From Rhabdophis nuchalis (Eukaryota; Chordata; Lepidosauria; Squamata; Natricidae), in assembly GCA_039707465.1 (NCBI GenBank), contig CM077643.1:377521919-377585918 (forward strand): a DNA stretch of 64,000 nucleotides, written 5' to 3'. Each line of letters opens with the position of its first letter. Position 1 is the stretch's first letter. The notes under the pieces were generated by a model, which saw only the letters and a list, made by a program, of their open reading frames with translations, made no database searches and had not been told where the DNA came from. This document shows positions 47,016-59,748 of the stretch, in pieces. A program made the position numbers and the translations under genes.

Positions 47016-47289
47016 AATTATAATAGTTATATATTGTTCATTTGTTAATTGACGACATGCAATTTCTCTTGAAAAGACTGTGCAAAAATGTATTTGTAAA
47101 AGCTATATGCTGAAAAGGAGCAGCACAGTGCCCTTCTCATCAATGAAACTCAAATGCCTTGTGAGTAGAAAGTAGAGTATGTGAAGAAAACTGTCAATTA
47201 GTGTGTGGCATGCTAAAGAAACTGTAAAAACAATCCATGTAGTCTATCTGGAAAAAGATAGACTACGTGGAATCCATGTAGTCTATCAC

Positions 47290-47990
47290 TCAATCCCTCA
47301 TGATGTCCCGCCTAGGTTACTGCAATGCTCTCTACATGGGGCTTCCCTTGGGGTGCATCCGGAGGCTCCAGCTAGTACAGAATGCAGCTGCGCGGGGGAT
47401 TCTGGGAGTTTCTCGATACTCCCATATAACACCTCTCCTGCACGAGCTGCACTGGCTGCCTGTGGCCTTCCGGGTGCGCTTCAAGATATTGATAACCATC
47501 TTTAAAGCGCTCCATGGCACGGGACCTGGGTATTTGCGAGACCGCCTCCTACCACATACCTCCCTCCGTCCTGTCCGCGCGCACAGGGAGGGCCTCCTCA
47601 GGGTGCCGTCTGCTGGCCAATGCTGGCTGGCAGCCCCCAGGGGAAGGGCCTTCTCTGTGGCAGGGCCGGCTCTCTGGAACGACCTACCCCCCAATATTCG
47701 TACCATCATGGACCTGCGCCTCTTCCGCCGGGAGCTTAAAACTTACTTTTTTCATCTGGCTGGCCTGGCTTAGATGTTAATAACAAATTGTAGGGATTTT
47801 AGTAAGGGATTTTAGATGGGTTTTAAAGATGTTTTTAGCACGGGTTTAAATTTAATATATTTTTATTGTATTTACATTGTATTTTTGTATTGTTTTTAAT
47901 ATTTACCTGTGCACCGCCCTGAGTCCCTTCGGGGAGATAGGGCGGTATACAAATCCAAGAAATAAATAAATAAAATAAATAAAATATCAT
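47290..47990 (+). mobile_element. L2-clade 3' fragment
   Basis: An open frame (47300-47773) encodes the L2 C-terminal part (SRLGYCNALYMGLPLGCIRR, HELHWLPVAFRVRFKILI, LWNDLPPNIRTIMDLRLFRR). The 3' UTR includes 'ctgtgcaccgccctgagtcc' and 'gcggtatacaaat', with an AAAT tail to 47990. 5' truncated, lacking endonuclease and RT. It is preceded by duplicated 'aatccatgtagtctatc'. Confidence 0.9.
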
Positions 47991-48669
47991 CTTTTTGCCC
48001 ACCAGATAATTAAATGTTTTAAGGAATTCCACAGGCAAGTTTCTAACATACGTGACAATTAAACAATTAACATCTATTAAACTAGACTAATTATCATCTT
48101 AACAAAACTATGTGTAAAAAAATAAGATATTTAAAAACGAACTCCTTGATCAATTCAGCTTCTTTCGTTCTTTATTTATATGCCATTGAGGTTTCTCAGG
48201 TTCAGGATAAAGGTCCAGCAATGTTAACAATTCAAACAAGCACAGGGTTCTTCTCAACAAAACTTTTGCTAGACCAATTCTTGAATACAGCTCATCTGTC
48301 TGGAACCCGCACTGCATGTCAGTCATTAATATAATTGAATGAGTCCAGAGATATTTCACGAGAAGAGTTGTCCACTTCTCTGCTCACAGCAGAATACTTT
48401 ATGCCACCAGACTTGAAATTTTAGACAACTTAGAACTGCTATCTTTGACCTGACCTAAGTGTAGTACATAAAATTTTCTGCTACAATGTCCTACCTGTCA
48501 ATGAACACTTCAGCTTCAACCACAATACACAGAATAGATACAAACCTATGGTAAACTGCTCCAAACTCAATTGCAGAAAATACAACTTCAGTAATAGTGG
48601 TCAATGCCTGAAATGCACTACCTGACACTGTGGTTTCTTCTCCAAACTCCCCAAACTTTAACCTTAGAC

Positions 48670-49262
48670 CAGGGGTGTCCAAACTTGGGAAGTTTAAGAC
48701 TTGTGGACTCCAACTCCAATCTGCGGGATCGCATCCTGCCCCATACATCCCTGCGGCCGATTCGCTCCCACAGAGAGGGACTTCTCTGGGTGCCGTCCAC
48801 TAGGCTATGCCAGCAGGTGGCGCCCAGGGGAAGGGCCTTCTCTGTGGCGGGCCCAACCCTCTGGAACGACCTGCCCCCCGAAATTAGAACAACTACGGAC
48901 CTCCGCTCCTTCCGTCAAAAATTAAAAACGCACTTTTTCTGCTTGGCCGGCCTAGGTTAGTCATCTGTATATTGTTTTAATTGGTTTTTAAGGGGTTTAG
49001 TTTTTAGTATTTTGGGTTTTTAGCGCAGGGATAACTTGTTTAATTTGATTTTTATATATTTATGATGTATTTATGTTTGTATGTTTTTTAATTCCCCTGT
49101 GCACCGCTCCGAGTCCCTTTGGGGAGAGGGAGCGGTCTATAAATTAAATTTATTATTATTATTATTATTAACTCCCAGAATTCCCCAGCCAGCATGGCTG
49201 GCTGGGGAATTCTGGGAGTTGGAGTCCACAAGTCTTAAACTTCCCAAGTTTGGACACCCCTG
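48670..49262. mobile_element. Palindromic hAT-type MITE, arm type 3, TSD ccttagac, holding an L2
   Basis: The arms are 'caggggtgtccaaacttggg' (48670) and its complement ending at 49262. The core 'aactcccagaattccccagc' lies at 49170-49225. Flanks ccttagac (48662-48669 and 49263-49270) are identical. An L2 fragment (48718-49169) inserted in the left core. Confidence 0.93.
48718..49169 (+). mobile_element. L2-clade 3' fragment inside MITE, 6-bp TSD aactcc
   Basis: It encodes the L2 C-terminus ([20 protein letters not shown] ... [20 protein letters not shown]), has the usual 3' UTR ('gtgcaccgctccgagtccc') and ends in ATT repeats. The aactcc at 48712-48717 recurs at 49170-49175. Confidence 0.92.
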
Positions 49263-49641
49263 CCTTAGACTGTCTACTGTTGACCTCACCCCATTCCTAG
49301 GAGGTCTGTAAGGGGAGTGCCTAAGCGCACCAGCGTGCTTACCGTCCCTGTGCTAATATTCCCTTTTAGTCATATCCATTTCAGGTATTCATAATCACAT
49401 TGATACATATATGTTATCTAATTCATGCTTGATGAAATGAATGAATGAATGAATGAAATAAATCTCTGGTGATTGTGTGACTTCCAGGCAAACCCAAACA
49501 TTTTATTTTTTTATTTCAAAGAATTCCCACGAGATCTTTCTTGGAGAAAAGAAATCCTAAAGCATTGAATGCTACTTCAAGTTTTGAGCCATTTCTTATG
49601 ATAATTAGAATGTAAATTAGATTGGGAAAATTTTTACTTCA

Positions 49642-52347
49642 TTGGCAGACTTTAAAAAAAGAGGTGTGGTCATTTATGTTAAAGATAACATACCAACTAA
49701 ACAAATTTATGCAGATGAAGATGGAAGGATCTTGAAGGTGGAAATTACGGACAATAACAAAAAAATACTTTTAACAGCAATCTATGCACCTAATGAGAAG
49801 CAGGATGAATTTTTTAAGAAATTACATGGAAAGATTCTGGACCTAGAATATGCTGATATTTGTATGATAGGAGACTTTAACGGAATTCCAAATCAAATGA
49901 GAGATTATAAAGCAACTAGAATGTCTAAAATTAAAAGAAAAATATTACTGAAGTCCTTTTTTAAGATGACAGATGAAATGAACTTAAGAGATATATGGAG
50001 AGAAAGAAACCCTAATAAAGAACAATACACTTATTATTCTTACAGACATTTATCATTCTCAAGGATAGATATGATTTGGCTCTCTTCGGACTTAAGTGAT
50101 CTGGTTCAAGAAGTGGAAATAGAAACTAGTACCTGGGCAGACCATAATCCAATGACAATTAAATGGAAAGGGCAAAAAATTAAATCCAGGTGGACATTAA
50201 ATAACACAATATTGAAAGAGAAGAATTTTGTATGTAAAATGAAAAAAAAGAACTGATGTGTTATTTTAAAGAAAACAAAAAAGAAGACACATCCATTCAG
50301 ATCATATGGGATGCAATGAAGGCAGTTACTAGAGGTTTAATAATAGATTACACAAGAAAAAGAAATAAAGAGAAAAGATGTGTAGGGAAAAGATTAGAGA
50401 AGGAATATGAAACACTGGAAAAAGAATTACAGAAATCACCACAAAGAAAAGATATTAGAATGAAAATGGACTTAATTAAGCACAAAATGGATATCTTGGA
50501 AAAAGAGGAACTGACTCAAAAGATAAGATCCGCAAAGCAGAATTATTTTGAAAATGCAAATAAACCAGGAAGGTGGTTGGCGTATAAATTAAAGAAAGAA
50601 AGAGAAGCAAGGAAGATTCAACAATTAAAAGATGAACAGGGACAAATACACTATTTAAATAAGGAAAAAAAGAAAATTATTCAGGAATACTATACAAAAT
50701 TATACGAAAAAGAAAACATACTAGAACAGGATGTTAAAAACTACTTACAAGAGGCTAACCTCCCTGTTATATCGGATGATATCAGAAACATATTAGATGC
50801 AAAGATAACAATGATGGAATTAACTGAAGCTATTAAAAGACAAAATAATGGGAAGGCCCCGGGACCGGATGGCCTCCCAGCAGAGTTTTACAAAACTTTG
50901 GAGGAAATACTATCGCTTCCTTTACTAGAAGTGATGAATGAAGTTATGTCTGGTAGTAAATTGCCAAATTCTTGGTCAGAAGCCTACATTTCACTGATAC
51001 CAAAGGAAGGAACTGATCTCCTTCAGGTAAAGAATTATCGACCAATTTCATTGTTAAACTCAGATTACATGTTATTTGCATCAATCTTAGCAGAAAGGCT
51101 TAAAAAATATCTAAACAGTTTTATACACCCAGACCAAAATGGATTGTTACTAAAGAGGCAAATTAAAGACAATATAAGAATAATTTTGAACACGTTGGAG
51201 TATTATGAAGCACATCCTGAAAAACAAATGGCCCTGATGTTTCTCGATGCACAAAAAGCTTTTGATAACGTTAACTGGAAATTTATGTTGGAACAACTAG
51301 AACAAATGAAATTTGGCCAAAATTTTATACATGTTATAAGTACTATATATCACAACCAAACAGTTAAGATAATAATAAATGGAGAATTTTCAGACATTAA
51401 GATAAAAAGAGGTACAAGACAAGGCTGCCCACTATCACCTTTACTTTTTGTATTAATGCTAGAAGTGTTAAATAGAAAGATATGAAAAGATAAAGGAATA
51501 AAGGGAATGACAATTAGGAAAGAACAATATAAAATACAAGCATTCACAGATGACCTAGTTTTTATTCTTGAATAACCACTCGAAACCACGTCCAAATTGA
51601 TAGGAAAAATTGAGGATTATGGAAAAATAACAGGCTTAAAAATAAATAAAGATAAAACACAAATACTGACAAAGAATGTCAGAAAGACAGAAAGAAGAAC
51701 TAACAGAAACCTTGAAAATTCAAATCACAAATAGGGTTAAATATTTAGGAATTTATTTGACATCTAGATGTAGCACCCTTAAAAAGGAGAACTATTCTAA
51801 ACTCATACAACAAATAGCAGCAGATCTTACGAGATGGCAGAATTTACAATTATCACTGATAGGGAGAATAGCCGCAATAAAAATGAATATCTTACCTAAA
51901 GTATTATATTTATTCCAGACAATCCCAATCAGATTGGGTAAGGACTTTTTTGAAGAGTTGAAGAAAATGGTTTTAAAGTTTATATGGCAAGGGAAAAAAG
52001 CAAGAATAAAACTAAAAATTTTACAAGATGCCAAAATAAGGGGAGGTATGGGATTACCTGATTGGGAACTATATTATCAAGCTGCAAATTTGATGTGGAT
52101 TAAAGATTGGATAACATTAAGAAACACTAGGCTTTTAGAACTAGAAGGACATGATTTGTTATCGGTATGGCATGCAGCTCTATGGTATAGAAATGCCAGG
52201 GAACATGGTTTCTTTAGAAGGCATTACATAAGAGAATCTTTGATTTTAAACTGGGAAAAGATTAAGAGATTGCATTATCTTAAAATACCAGTCTGGGTAT
52301 CAATTACTGAAGCATTTTCATATGCAATAATATACAAAAAGAAATGA
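49642..52347 (+). pseudogene. L1 ORF2 remnant (endonuclease and RT)
   Basis: The product would be the L1 endonuclease-reverse transcriptase. The N-terminal ~90 residues of the endonuclease are missing through 5' truncation. The endonuclease and RT parts are separated by a frameshift at 50250, and RT is cut by stops on both sides of its metal-binding loop. That loop reads AFTDDLVF: both aspartates remain but the usual alanine is threonine. The linker is Lys-rich (50360-50520). Codon use is strongly A-rich, unlike the GC-rich L2 copies nearby. Confidence 0.88.
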
Positions 52348-52794
52348 ACAATCAGATATTCCGAGTTATTGAATTCAAGGGGTGATCTTAAAACTATTCA
52401 GGAATTAAAACAACAAGGAATGGATATTAATTGGTATACATACATGCAAATACATTCTAGATACAAGGAAGATTAAAAAAAAGGAGGGGTTTATGACAAA
52501 ATGACGGAATTAGATAAAATTTTAACAGGTGTTGATGAAAAAATAATTTAAAAACTCTATGCCTACTTATTAGAGTTTAAACTTCAGGAAGAGCAAGTGA
52601 AAGAAACTATGATAACCTGGGGGGAAAACTTTGGGCATGGGATCGATTTAGATAAGTGGCAAAAATTGTGGACGCAAAATTATAAAATGACAATGTCAAC
52701 CGCTTATAAAGATAACTTGTATAAGATGTTTTAGAGGTGGCACTTATCACCATCGAGAATTGCAAGAATGAGTAAGAACAAATCCGAAAAATGT

Positions 52795-54173
52795 TGGAAA
52801 TTTTGTATTTATTTATTTTAATCATATTTATATCCCGCCCTTCTCCACGAAGGACCCAGGGTAGAAATGTCGTCAGACGCCTGGCTCTTACTATCATATC
52901 AAAAGAGGCACAGTTTTACGGTGGTTCTCCTCATACCTCTCCGATCGATCGCAATTTGTGTTGGCAGGGGGGCAGAGGTCGACCTCGAGACCCCTCACAT
53001 GCGGGGTTCCTCAGGAGTCGGTCCTCTCACCACTCCTGTTCAACATATATATGAAACCGCTGGGTGAGATCATCCGTGGCTTTGGGGTGGAGTACCATCT
53101 GTACACTGATGATACTCAGTTGTACATATCTACCCCAAACCACCCCAACGATGCCGTTGAAGTGATGTCCCGATGTTTGGAAACGGTGTGGAGCTGGATG
53201 GGAAGGAACAGACTCAGACTCAACCCATCCAAGACCGAGTGGCTGTGGTTTCCGGCGCCCCGGTACAACCAGTTGATCCCATCACTGGCCATAGGGGATG
53301 AACTTCTAGCCCCCGTGGATCAGGCACGCAATTTAGGCGTCCTCTTAGATACTCGGCTGTCTATGGAAGATCATGTGACGGCCGTGGCCAAGGGGGCATT
53401 CCGCCAGGTTCGCCTGGTACGCCAGTTGCGGCCCCTATTGGACCGGGACGCCCTTTGCACAGTCACTCATGCGCTTGTGACTTCCCGACTAGACTACTGT
53501 AACGCTCTCTACATGGGGCTCCCCTTGAGGTGCACCCGACGACTACAGCTAGTCCAGAATACGGCCGCGCGGGTAATTATAGGTACCTCCAGGTACTCCC
53601 ACGTAACACCGCTCCTGCGCGAGCTGCACTGGCTACCTGTGGCCTTTCAGGTGCGCTTCAAGGTGTTGATTACCATCTTTAAAGCGCTCCATGGCACGGG
53701 TCCTAGCTATCTGCGTGATCGTATCCTACCCCACACATCCCTTCGACCGATTCACTCACACAGAGAGGGACTTCTCCAGGTGCCGTCCTCCTGGCAATGC
53801 CAACAAGCGGCTCCCAGGGGAAGGTCCTTCTCTGTGGTGGGCCCAACCCTCTGGAATGACCTACCCCCCAAGCTTAGATCTACTACGGACCTCCGCTTCT
53901 TCCGTCAACAATTAAAGAGCCATCTTTTCCAGCAGGCCGGCCTGGCCTAACCTAATCTACCATACCAGCCTAGTTGTAAATATTACCTAATCGGGTTTTT
54001 ACGTTATAAATTTAAATGAGATATTTTAACACAGGGTAAAACATTTAATTTAGTTTTATTATTTATAATTGTTATATATGTATATGCTCTTAAATTCTTG
54101 TACACCGCCCCGAGTCTCTTCGGAGAGAGGGGGCGGTCAATAAATCCAAATAAATAAATAAATAAATAAATAA
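52795..54173 (+). mobile_element. L2-clade 3' unit inserted in L1, with inverted 5' piece
   Basis: From about 52906 the + strand is L2 RT and C-terminus. The frame 52958-53950 has [18 protein letters not shown] and [10 protein letters not shown] (T where A is usual), ending LKSHLFQQAGLA. The 3' end has 'tgtacaccgccccgagtctc' and an AAAT tail to 54173. To the left, 52804-52862 is an L2-type 3' end in opposite orientation ('atatcccgcccttctcc'), with about 45 bp of unassigned sequence between. On the L1 side, KCWKF is on the left and MWWTC on the right, so some target sequence was lost. Confidence 0.85.
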
Positions 54174-55012
54174 ATATGTGGTGGACTTGCTCGGAGGCTA
54201 AAAATTATTGGACTATGATTCACCTATGGCTGGAGAAAATGACACCAAATCACATAGATTTTAAACCTGAACTTTTCTTGCTTGGAATTACGTCAGAAAT
54301 GTTTGATAAGAACTTGAAATACATAATTGTGAATGTTTCGACAGCAGCTAGAATTGTATTTGCAAAAAACTGGAGAAATGAGAAATTACCTTCACAAGAA
54401 GAAGTTATTCGTAAAATTATGGAATGTGCAGAGATGAGCAGATTAACATTTGAAGTTAGAGAGCAGGAGAGCGAACAATTTTATGAAATATGGAATAAGT
54501 TTTATCAATGGTTGGAAAAAAAGAAAACTTAAGAGATATAATATACATATTATATTATTATAAAACTTGGATAAATTTTTGTCTTTAGAGGGAGAAAATA
54601 TTTTGTTTTATAATGGCAAAGTGACTTCTAGAGACAATGGAAAACAATGACTTTTTTTAATTTTTTCATCCCTTTTTTAATACCTTGTTTATATATTGAA
54701 TAATCGTGGGGAAAAGATCGACTTGGTGAATGAAAATGTTGTTATGTGAAACAAAGGTGATATATATGTAATGAAAGGAAAATTGATAAATATGTTTATG
54801 ATTATAAGCACTGACGCACAGAACGCTTGCCCGAATGACATGTTGTACAAAGCATGAGATGAATGATGTTTTTTACTTGTTTTTAATATTAAAAATAAAA
54901 AAAATTATAAGAAAAAAAATGTAAGATTTAAATTTAATTGGAATTTAATTAAATAATTTATTAGTAATTTACTATTTAATTTAATAGTAATTCCAGACAG
55001 TAAACTCTAAAT

Positions 55013-55138
55013 CAGGGGTCCCCAACCTTTGCAACTTTAAGTCTGAAGGACTTCAGCTCCCAGAATTGCTTTGCTGGCTGGAGAATTCTGGGAGCTGAAG
55101 TCCTTCAGACTTAAAGTTGCAAAGGTTGGGGACCCCAA
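55013..55138. mobile_element. Palindromic hAT-type MITE, arm type 2, TSD ctctaaat
   Basis: 126 bp: arms 'caggggtccccaacctttgc' and core 'cagctcccagaattgctttg'. Flanks ctctaaat at 55005-55012 and 55139-55146. The right end is mutated (ccaa instead of cctg). It lies 151 bp upstream of OTOF exon 3, in intron 2. Confidence 0.95.
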
Positions 55139-55289
55139 CTCTAAATGATATCTTTTATTTGTGTTTTTATAGAAGAGCAACCCATACATGGTGCTGAGAA
55201 AGCTCAGGGTGGAAATAGGTACCTTGAATACCTAAGAAAGTGTCTTAGCATGCCAATTGTCTTCTTGTTGTCTCCCAATATTTTTGTAG

Positions 55290-55379
<90 letters not shown>

Positions 55380-55662
55380 TAAGTGATGCACAATGCCAAC
55401 TAGGACACATTTGAATCTGTCTTTTTTGGCCTATCTTAGAAAAGTGATCAATGGAAGATAGCATTTCTACAGCCATTCTAATATTTTCAGTATTTTTGTA
55501 CCCATATAAATCAGGCCTATTTATTTCACAACAACCTTCTTTAAGAGAAGTAGGAAGACATTTGTATATAGATCGGTAAGCTTGAAAACTATGGCATAAC
55601 AAAAGTTTTGCTACACTGAGAGAGCCCAAAGACCTGGTGTGGCCCAGAAAGCATTGTGTGTG

Positions 55663-55870
55663 ATAAGAATGCTGCATTGCAGGCTAATTCTGCCAACTTC
55701 CCGCAGTTCAATTCTCACCGGCCCAAGTTTGACTCAGGCTTCCATTCTTCCAAGGTGGGTAAAATGAGGGCCCTGATTGTTGGGGGCAATATGCTGACTT
55801 CTCAGAGATGACTGTAAAGTACCGTGGAGCAGTATATACGTCTAAGTGCTATTGCTATTATTGCTATTGT
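55663..55870 (+). mobile_element. tRNA-derived squamate SINE, copy 1
   Basis: Box A region decayed; box B-like 'cagttcaattctcaccgg'. Body 'ggtgggtaaaatgaggg', 'ttgggggcaatatgctgac', end 'ctaagtgctattgctatta'. The head is incomplete. Confidence 0.75.
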
Positions 55871-56183
55871 CTTCAGGCATTTTATTACCCATTACATATA
55901 ATTCAACATTTACTGCCTAAGCATCTACTTTATCCTGTCTAATGCAGAGAGTACCAGCCCTGACAAAGCGAATCTAAGTACATATATAATAGGTATAGGT
56001 ACCTTCTTAGGACTTTGCTGGGCTTACAGTAAAATTGCCATGTTTTTCCATTCTCGCTATGAAAAATTGTGCCGCTAATTTTCAGCAGATGTAACTCGAG
56101 GCAACTTTTAAGGCTATAAAGGTAGAGGTGAGGAACACTTGTGATCCTGGGCCTGAAAAGGCTTCATCCTGATTTGTAATAAA

Positions 56184-56391
56184 CCTGTCAGAATGCAATA
56201 GGGGGGCTGCTGGATTTGGTTAAACTATAATATTCCATTATTAATCTTGAGATGAACCAGCATTCTGATACTTAGTCCAAACTATAGGGCAGAATATATC
56301 CAGTCATCCCTCCTGAACATGGCATATATCTCTTGCCAAGAGACATTTGCTAGGTCAAAATAAAAGTGGAATAGCTTTAAAATTGAGAAAA
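56184..56391. repeat. Unclassified repeat, inverted partner of 45270-45473
   Basis: Reverse complement match over about 205 bp. See the partner entry. No termini or duplication recognised. Confidence 0.8.
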
Positions 56392-56590
56392 GATTTGGCA
56401 GAGGTGATTTTCCATCTCTAGAAAATTCTAGGAATTCCTATTGCCAGGAGAATCCATTGGGATGTGACAACTAATGGTTTCCATAGTACAGTGTTATTCT
56501 GCATCATTTGTAGTACGATGTGAAGTCAATTCTCCAGGCAGGATTAGGGTCCTTCAGATATGGAGGTGAAACAGGCACCAATGGTGCATG

Positions 56591-56830
56591 AGCCATGGTG
56601 AAGCAGTGGTTATAGTGCAGTACTGCAGGCTACTTCTGCTGATTGCCAGCTGCCTGCAATTTGGAAGTTCAAATCTCACCAAGCTCAAGATTGACTCAGC
56701 CTTCCATCCTTTCAAGATGGGTAAAATAAGGACACAGATTGTTGGGTACAATATGCTGACTTTGTAAACCGCTTAGAGAGGGCTGTAAAGCCCTGTAAAG
56801 TGGTATATAAATCTAAGTGCTATTGCTATC
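56591..56830 (+). mobile_element. tRNA-derived squamate SINE, copy 2
   Basis: Box A 'tggtgaagcagtggtta' at 56595, box B 'aagttcaaatctc' at 56665. Body 'cagccttccatcctttcaag', 'gtaaaccgcttagagagggc', 3' end 'ctaagtgctattgctat'. Pol III promoter parts are recognisable, which supports the tRNA origin. Its mobilising LINE is not evident here. Confidence 0.88.
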
Positions 56831-57365
56831 TAATGGCTAGAGCAGCTATAGTGTTCAGTTACCATACACTTACTCATCTATGTTAATGAATATGCAGTAA
56901 TGAGTAGTGGCTATACTTGGGTTTATACAGTTCTATATGAAGATGCTAGATATAACGAAAATTTCTTTCTTGCTCTTTTTTCTTGCTGGATCATATTAGT
57001 TAAAAACCTGTATAGCATGATCTATTAGATTAGAGGGATTTCACCATGCAATAACTGGGTGCTTCTGCTGCCCATCGTTCACAAAACTAGTAACAACTTG
57101 TTTAAACAAAATGATTATTTAAGAAAACACATTAAATAAATGTGATGGTGATTTTGACTAGTTTTCCACAGAACTGCACGTAATTTCTAGTATAGGGTGG
57201 TACAACATGCAGGAGATTTGGTTAGAGCAAGATTAATTGTGTAACCTTGGAACACTGATATTACACCAACAGAACTAGACATTTTAACCCAAATTACACT
57301 GTTAATGCCATTTGGATATAACCCTTTTGGAAACTCTGTGTGTAACACACCAGGATAAGTTATAT

Positions 57366-58115
57366 GTATAACAGAATAATAACAGAATTGGAAGGGACCT
57401 TGGAGGTCTTCTAGTCCAACCCCCTGCTCAAGCAGGAAACCCTATACCATTTTAGACAAATGGTTGTCCAATCTCTTCTTAACAACGTCCATTCACAATT
57501 TCTGGAGGCTAGTGGTTCCACTGATTAATGGTTCTAACTGTCAGGAAATTTCTCTTGGTTCTAGGTTGCTTCTCTACTTGATTAGTTTCCATCCATTGCT
57601 TCTTGTCCTGCCCTCTGGTGCTTTGGAGAATAGGTTGATCCCTGTTCTTTGTGGCAGCCTCTGAGATATTCGAAAACTGCTATCATGTCTCCCCTAGTCC
57701 TTTTCATTAATCTAAATATATCCAACCCCTACAATCATTCTTCATGTTTTAGCCTTCAGTCCCCTAATCATCTTTGTTGGTCTTCTCTGCACTCTTTCTA
57801 GAGTCTCCACATCTTTTTTATATTGTGTCAATTAAAACTGCATGCAATGTTCCAAATGCAGTCTTATCAAGATATTATATATAGTGATATTAACACTTCG
57901 TGTGATCTTGATTCTAACTGTCTGTTAATGCAGCCTAGAACTGCATTGGCTTTTTTTGGGGCAACTGCAACACACTGCTACCTCATATTTAAATGGTTGT
58001 CCACTAAGACAACCTCCAAGATCCCTCTCACAGTTATTACTATTGAACCAGGTACCACTTATTCTATACTTGTCCATCTGGTTTTTCTTGCCTAAATGCA
58101 GAACCTTATTTTTCT
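57366..58115 (-). mobile_element. CR1 LINE 3' fragment (-), diverged
   Basis: Colinear with 37731-38470 but with many changes and small deletions. Starts 'aataataacagaattggaag' and covers ORF2 C-terminal to 'ggtttttcttgcctaaatgc'. No intact frame. Confidence 0.88.
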
Positions 58116-58854
58116 CACCATTTCAGCAGGGTCTTTATCCAGGTAGTTCCAAGTCTACTTCAAACTTATTTCTTGGTTTGAATTCAAGCAGTTCTGGGAA
58201 ATAAAGCTAAACTGCCACAATGAACCCTTTAAGGATTGTGAAAATGGTATAATTATATTTGAAGCATCAGTCTACAACAAAAGGCACATATTATTAAACG
58301 TGGTTGAATAAGGGCTTGCACAGCCGTGGTTATGCTGACACAAAGAGTCTGTAGCTTTTATGGGTCCTGAAAGGCACTGACATGGTATAAAAAGTATCTC
58401 CCTGTTCCCAAAGTTAATTTAAAATTTGGAGTTTTAAATTAAGGACTTGAAGACCTCTGGGAGTAATACATCCTGATCTAAAGTTTCTTTTCTTTTAGTC
58501 CAGACATTAAGAATTGATATTTCAATGGTATTTTGCTTGCTTTTAGTTGTTAGGTTCCATTTTTGTTCAGATCTCCAAGCTAATTGCACAGCATAAGCTG
58601 CTAACATCTTATCTGTATACCGATTATTTAACTTAGTGGTAGTGGTTTTCAAAGTAGAAAGTTTTTCCATATTCATTACTGCCTGGTTCTTTTAACCTGT
58701 GATATGATGGATTGACAAGTTAAATCCTGAGACTTTCCGCATATGTACTGAACATGAATTTTATCAATGGGTTATAGTCGAGCCAATAAAATGAGAGACA
58801 AGATTATTTGAAGTAGTCTAGCCAAATAGAAGACTAACAATCTAATAGTTCTAA
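58116..58854. other. Intronic sequence, nothing recognised
   Basis: No gene or bordered element noticed. Confidence 0.5.
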
Positions 58855-59350
58855 TAGACCATCTTTAAAGCGCTCCATGGCTCGGGGCCTAGTTATATGC
58901 GAGACCGCCTCCTGCCCCATACATCTCTTAGACCGATACGCTCCCACAGAGAGGGCCTCCTCAGGGTGCCGTCGGCTGGACAATGCCGACTAGCGACACC
59001 CAGGGGGAGAGCCTTCTCTGTGGCGGGCCCAGTCCTCTGGAACGACTTACCCCCTGAACTCCGCACCATCTCCGACCTCCGCCTCTTCCGCAAGTGTCTG
59101 AAGACACACCTATTTCACCTAGCCGGCCTAGCGTAACCTCCACACTGACCATTAGATAGTTTTTAAACTTGGGATTTTAATTTGGTTTTAGCGCAGGGTT
59201 TATTTATTAAAATAAGTATTTTAAATTTCATATATTTTATATTTTGTATGTATTTTAACATCCCTGTGCGCCGCCCTGGGTCCTAACAAGGAGAAGGGCG
59301 GGATATAAATTTAATAAAATAAATAAAAAATAAAATTTTAATTTAATAAA
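58855..59350 (+). mobile_element. L2-clade 3' fragment
   Basis: The frame 58897-59136 encodes [20 protein letters not shown] ... LWNDLPPELRTISDLRLFRK and ends KTHLFHLAGLA. The 3' UTR has 'gtgcgccgccctgggtccta', 'gggcgggatataaat' and an AATA-rich tail. 5' truncated. Confidence 0.9.
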
Positions 59351-59515
59351 ATAAGTTCCAAGTTGGACGGTCAGAGGTCTTGCTTGGTACAAGATGCCAT
59401 CTACCATTACAGTTATTTTATTTTACATTATATAAATTGCAAGTTAAATCATATTAGTGATATAAAAGAACAACAGGTAAAAAAGATTTCCATTATCAAT
59501 AGGTATTATTGATGA

Positions 59516-59748
59516 GCAGAGGTGGCACAGTGGTTAGAGTGCAGCACTGCAGGGTACTGCAGTTGACTGACAGCTGCAGTTCGGCAGTTCAAATCTCACC
59601 GGCTCAAGGTTGACTCAACCTTCCATCCTTCCGAGGTGGGTAAAATGAGGACCCAGATTGTTGGGGGCAATAGGCTGACTCTGTGAACTGCATAGAGAGG
59701 ATGTAAAGGACTGTGAAGTGGTACATAAGTCTAAGTGCTATTGCTATT
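59516..59748 (+). mobile_element. tRNA-derived squamate SINE, copy 3
   Basis: The best preserved copy. Box A 'ggtggcacagtggttag' at 59521, box B 'cagttcaaatctcaccgg' at about 59585, body 'aggtgggtaaaatgaggacc' and end 'ctaagtgctattgctatta'. Confidence 0.92.

Larger units (their letters stand above)
48140..49462 (+). mobile_element. CR1/Jockey-type LINE 3' end with ATGA tail, split by MITE
   Basis: Decayed frames read ARPILEYSSSVWNPHCMSVI, then FTRRVVHFSAHSRILYATRL, and after the interruption LSTVDLTPFLGGL. The tail is (ATGA)n at 49431-49455. The two parts are 48140-48669 and 49263-49462, split by a palindromic MITE. The exact LINE clade is not certain. Confidence 0.65.
49630..54905 (+). mobile_element. 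L1 LINE, 5' truncated and decayed, split by L2
   Basis: L1 ORF2 from inside the endonuclease to the 3' UTR, in pieces: 49642-50256 (MIGDFNGIPN, SFSRIDMIWL, WADHNPM), 50256-51485 (GKAPGPDGLPAEFY, NYRPISLLNSDYMLF, FLDAQKAFDNVNW, RGTRQGCPLSPLLF), 51538-51570 (FTDD, where FADD is usual), 51676-52347 and 54174-54532 (MWWTCSEAKNYW, the C-terminal Cys motif). Frameshift or stops occur near 50250, 51483, 51571, 52345 and later. The 3' UTR ends in an A-rich tract (54893-54921). Not functional. An L2 unit (52804-54173) interrupts it. Confidence 0.92.

Noticed and set aside
48604..48960. 118-codon frame that seemed to be one protein
   Set aside because: It is a chimera across three nested elements: LINE, MITE and L2.
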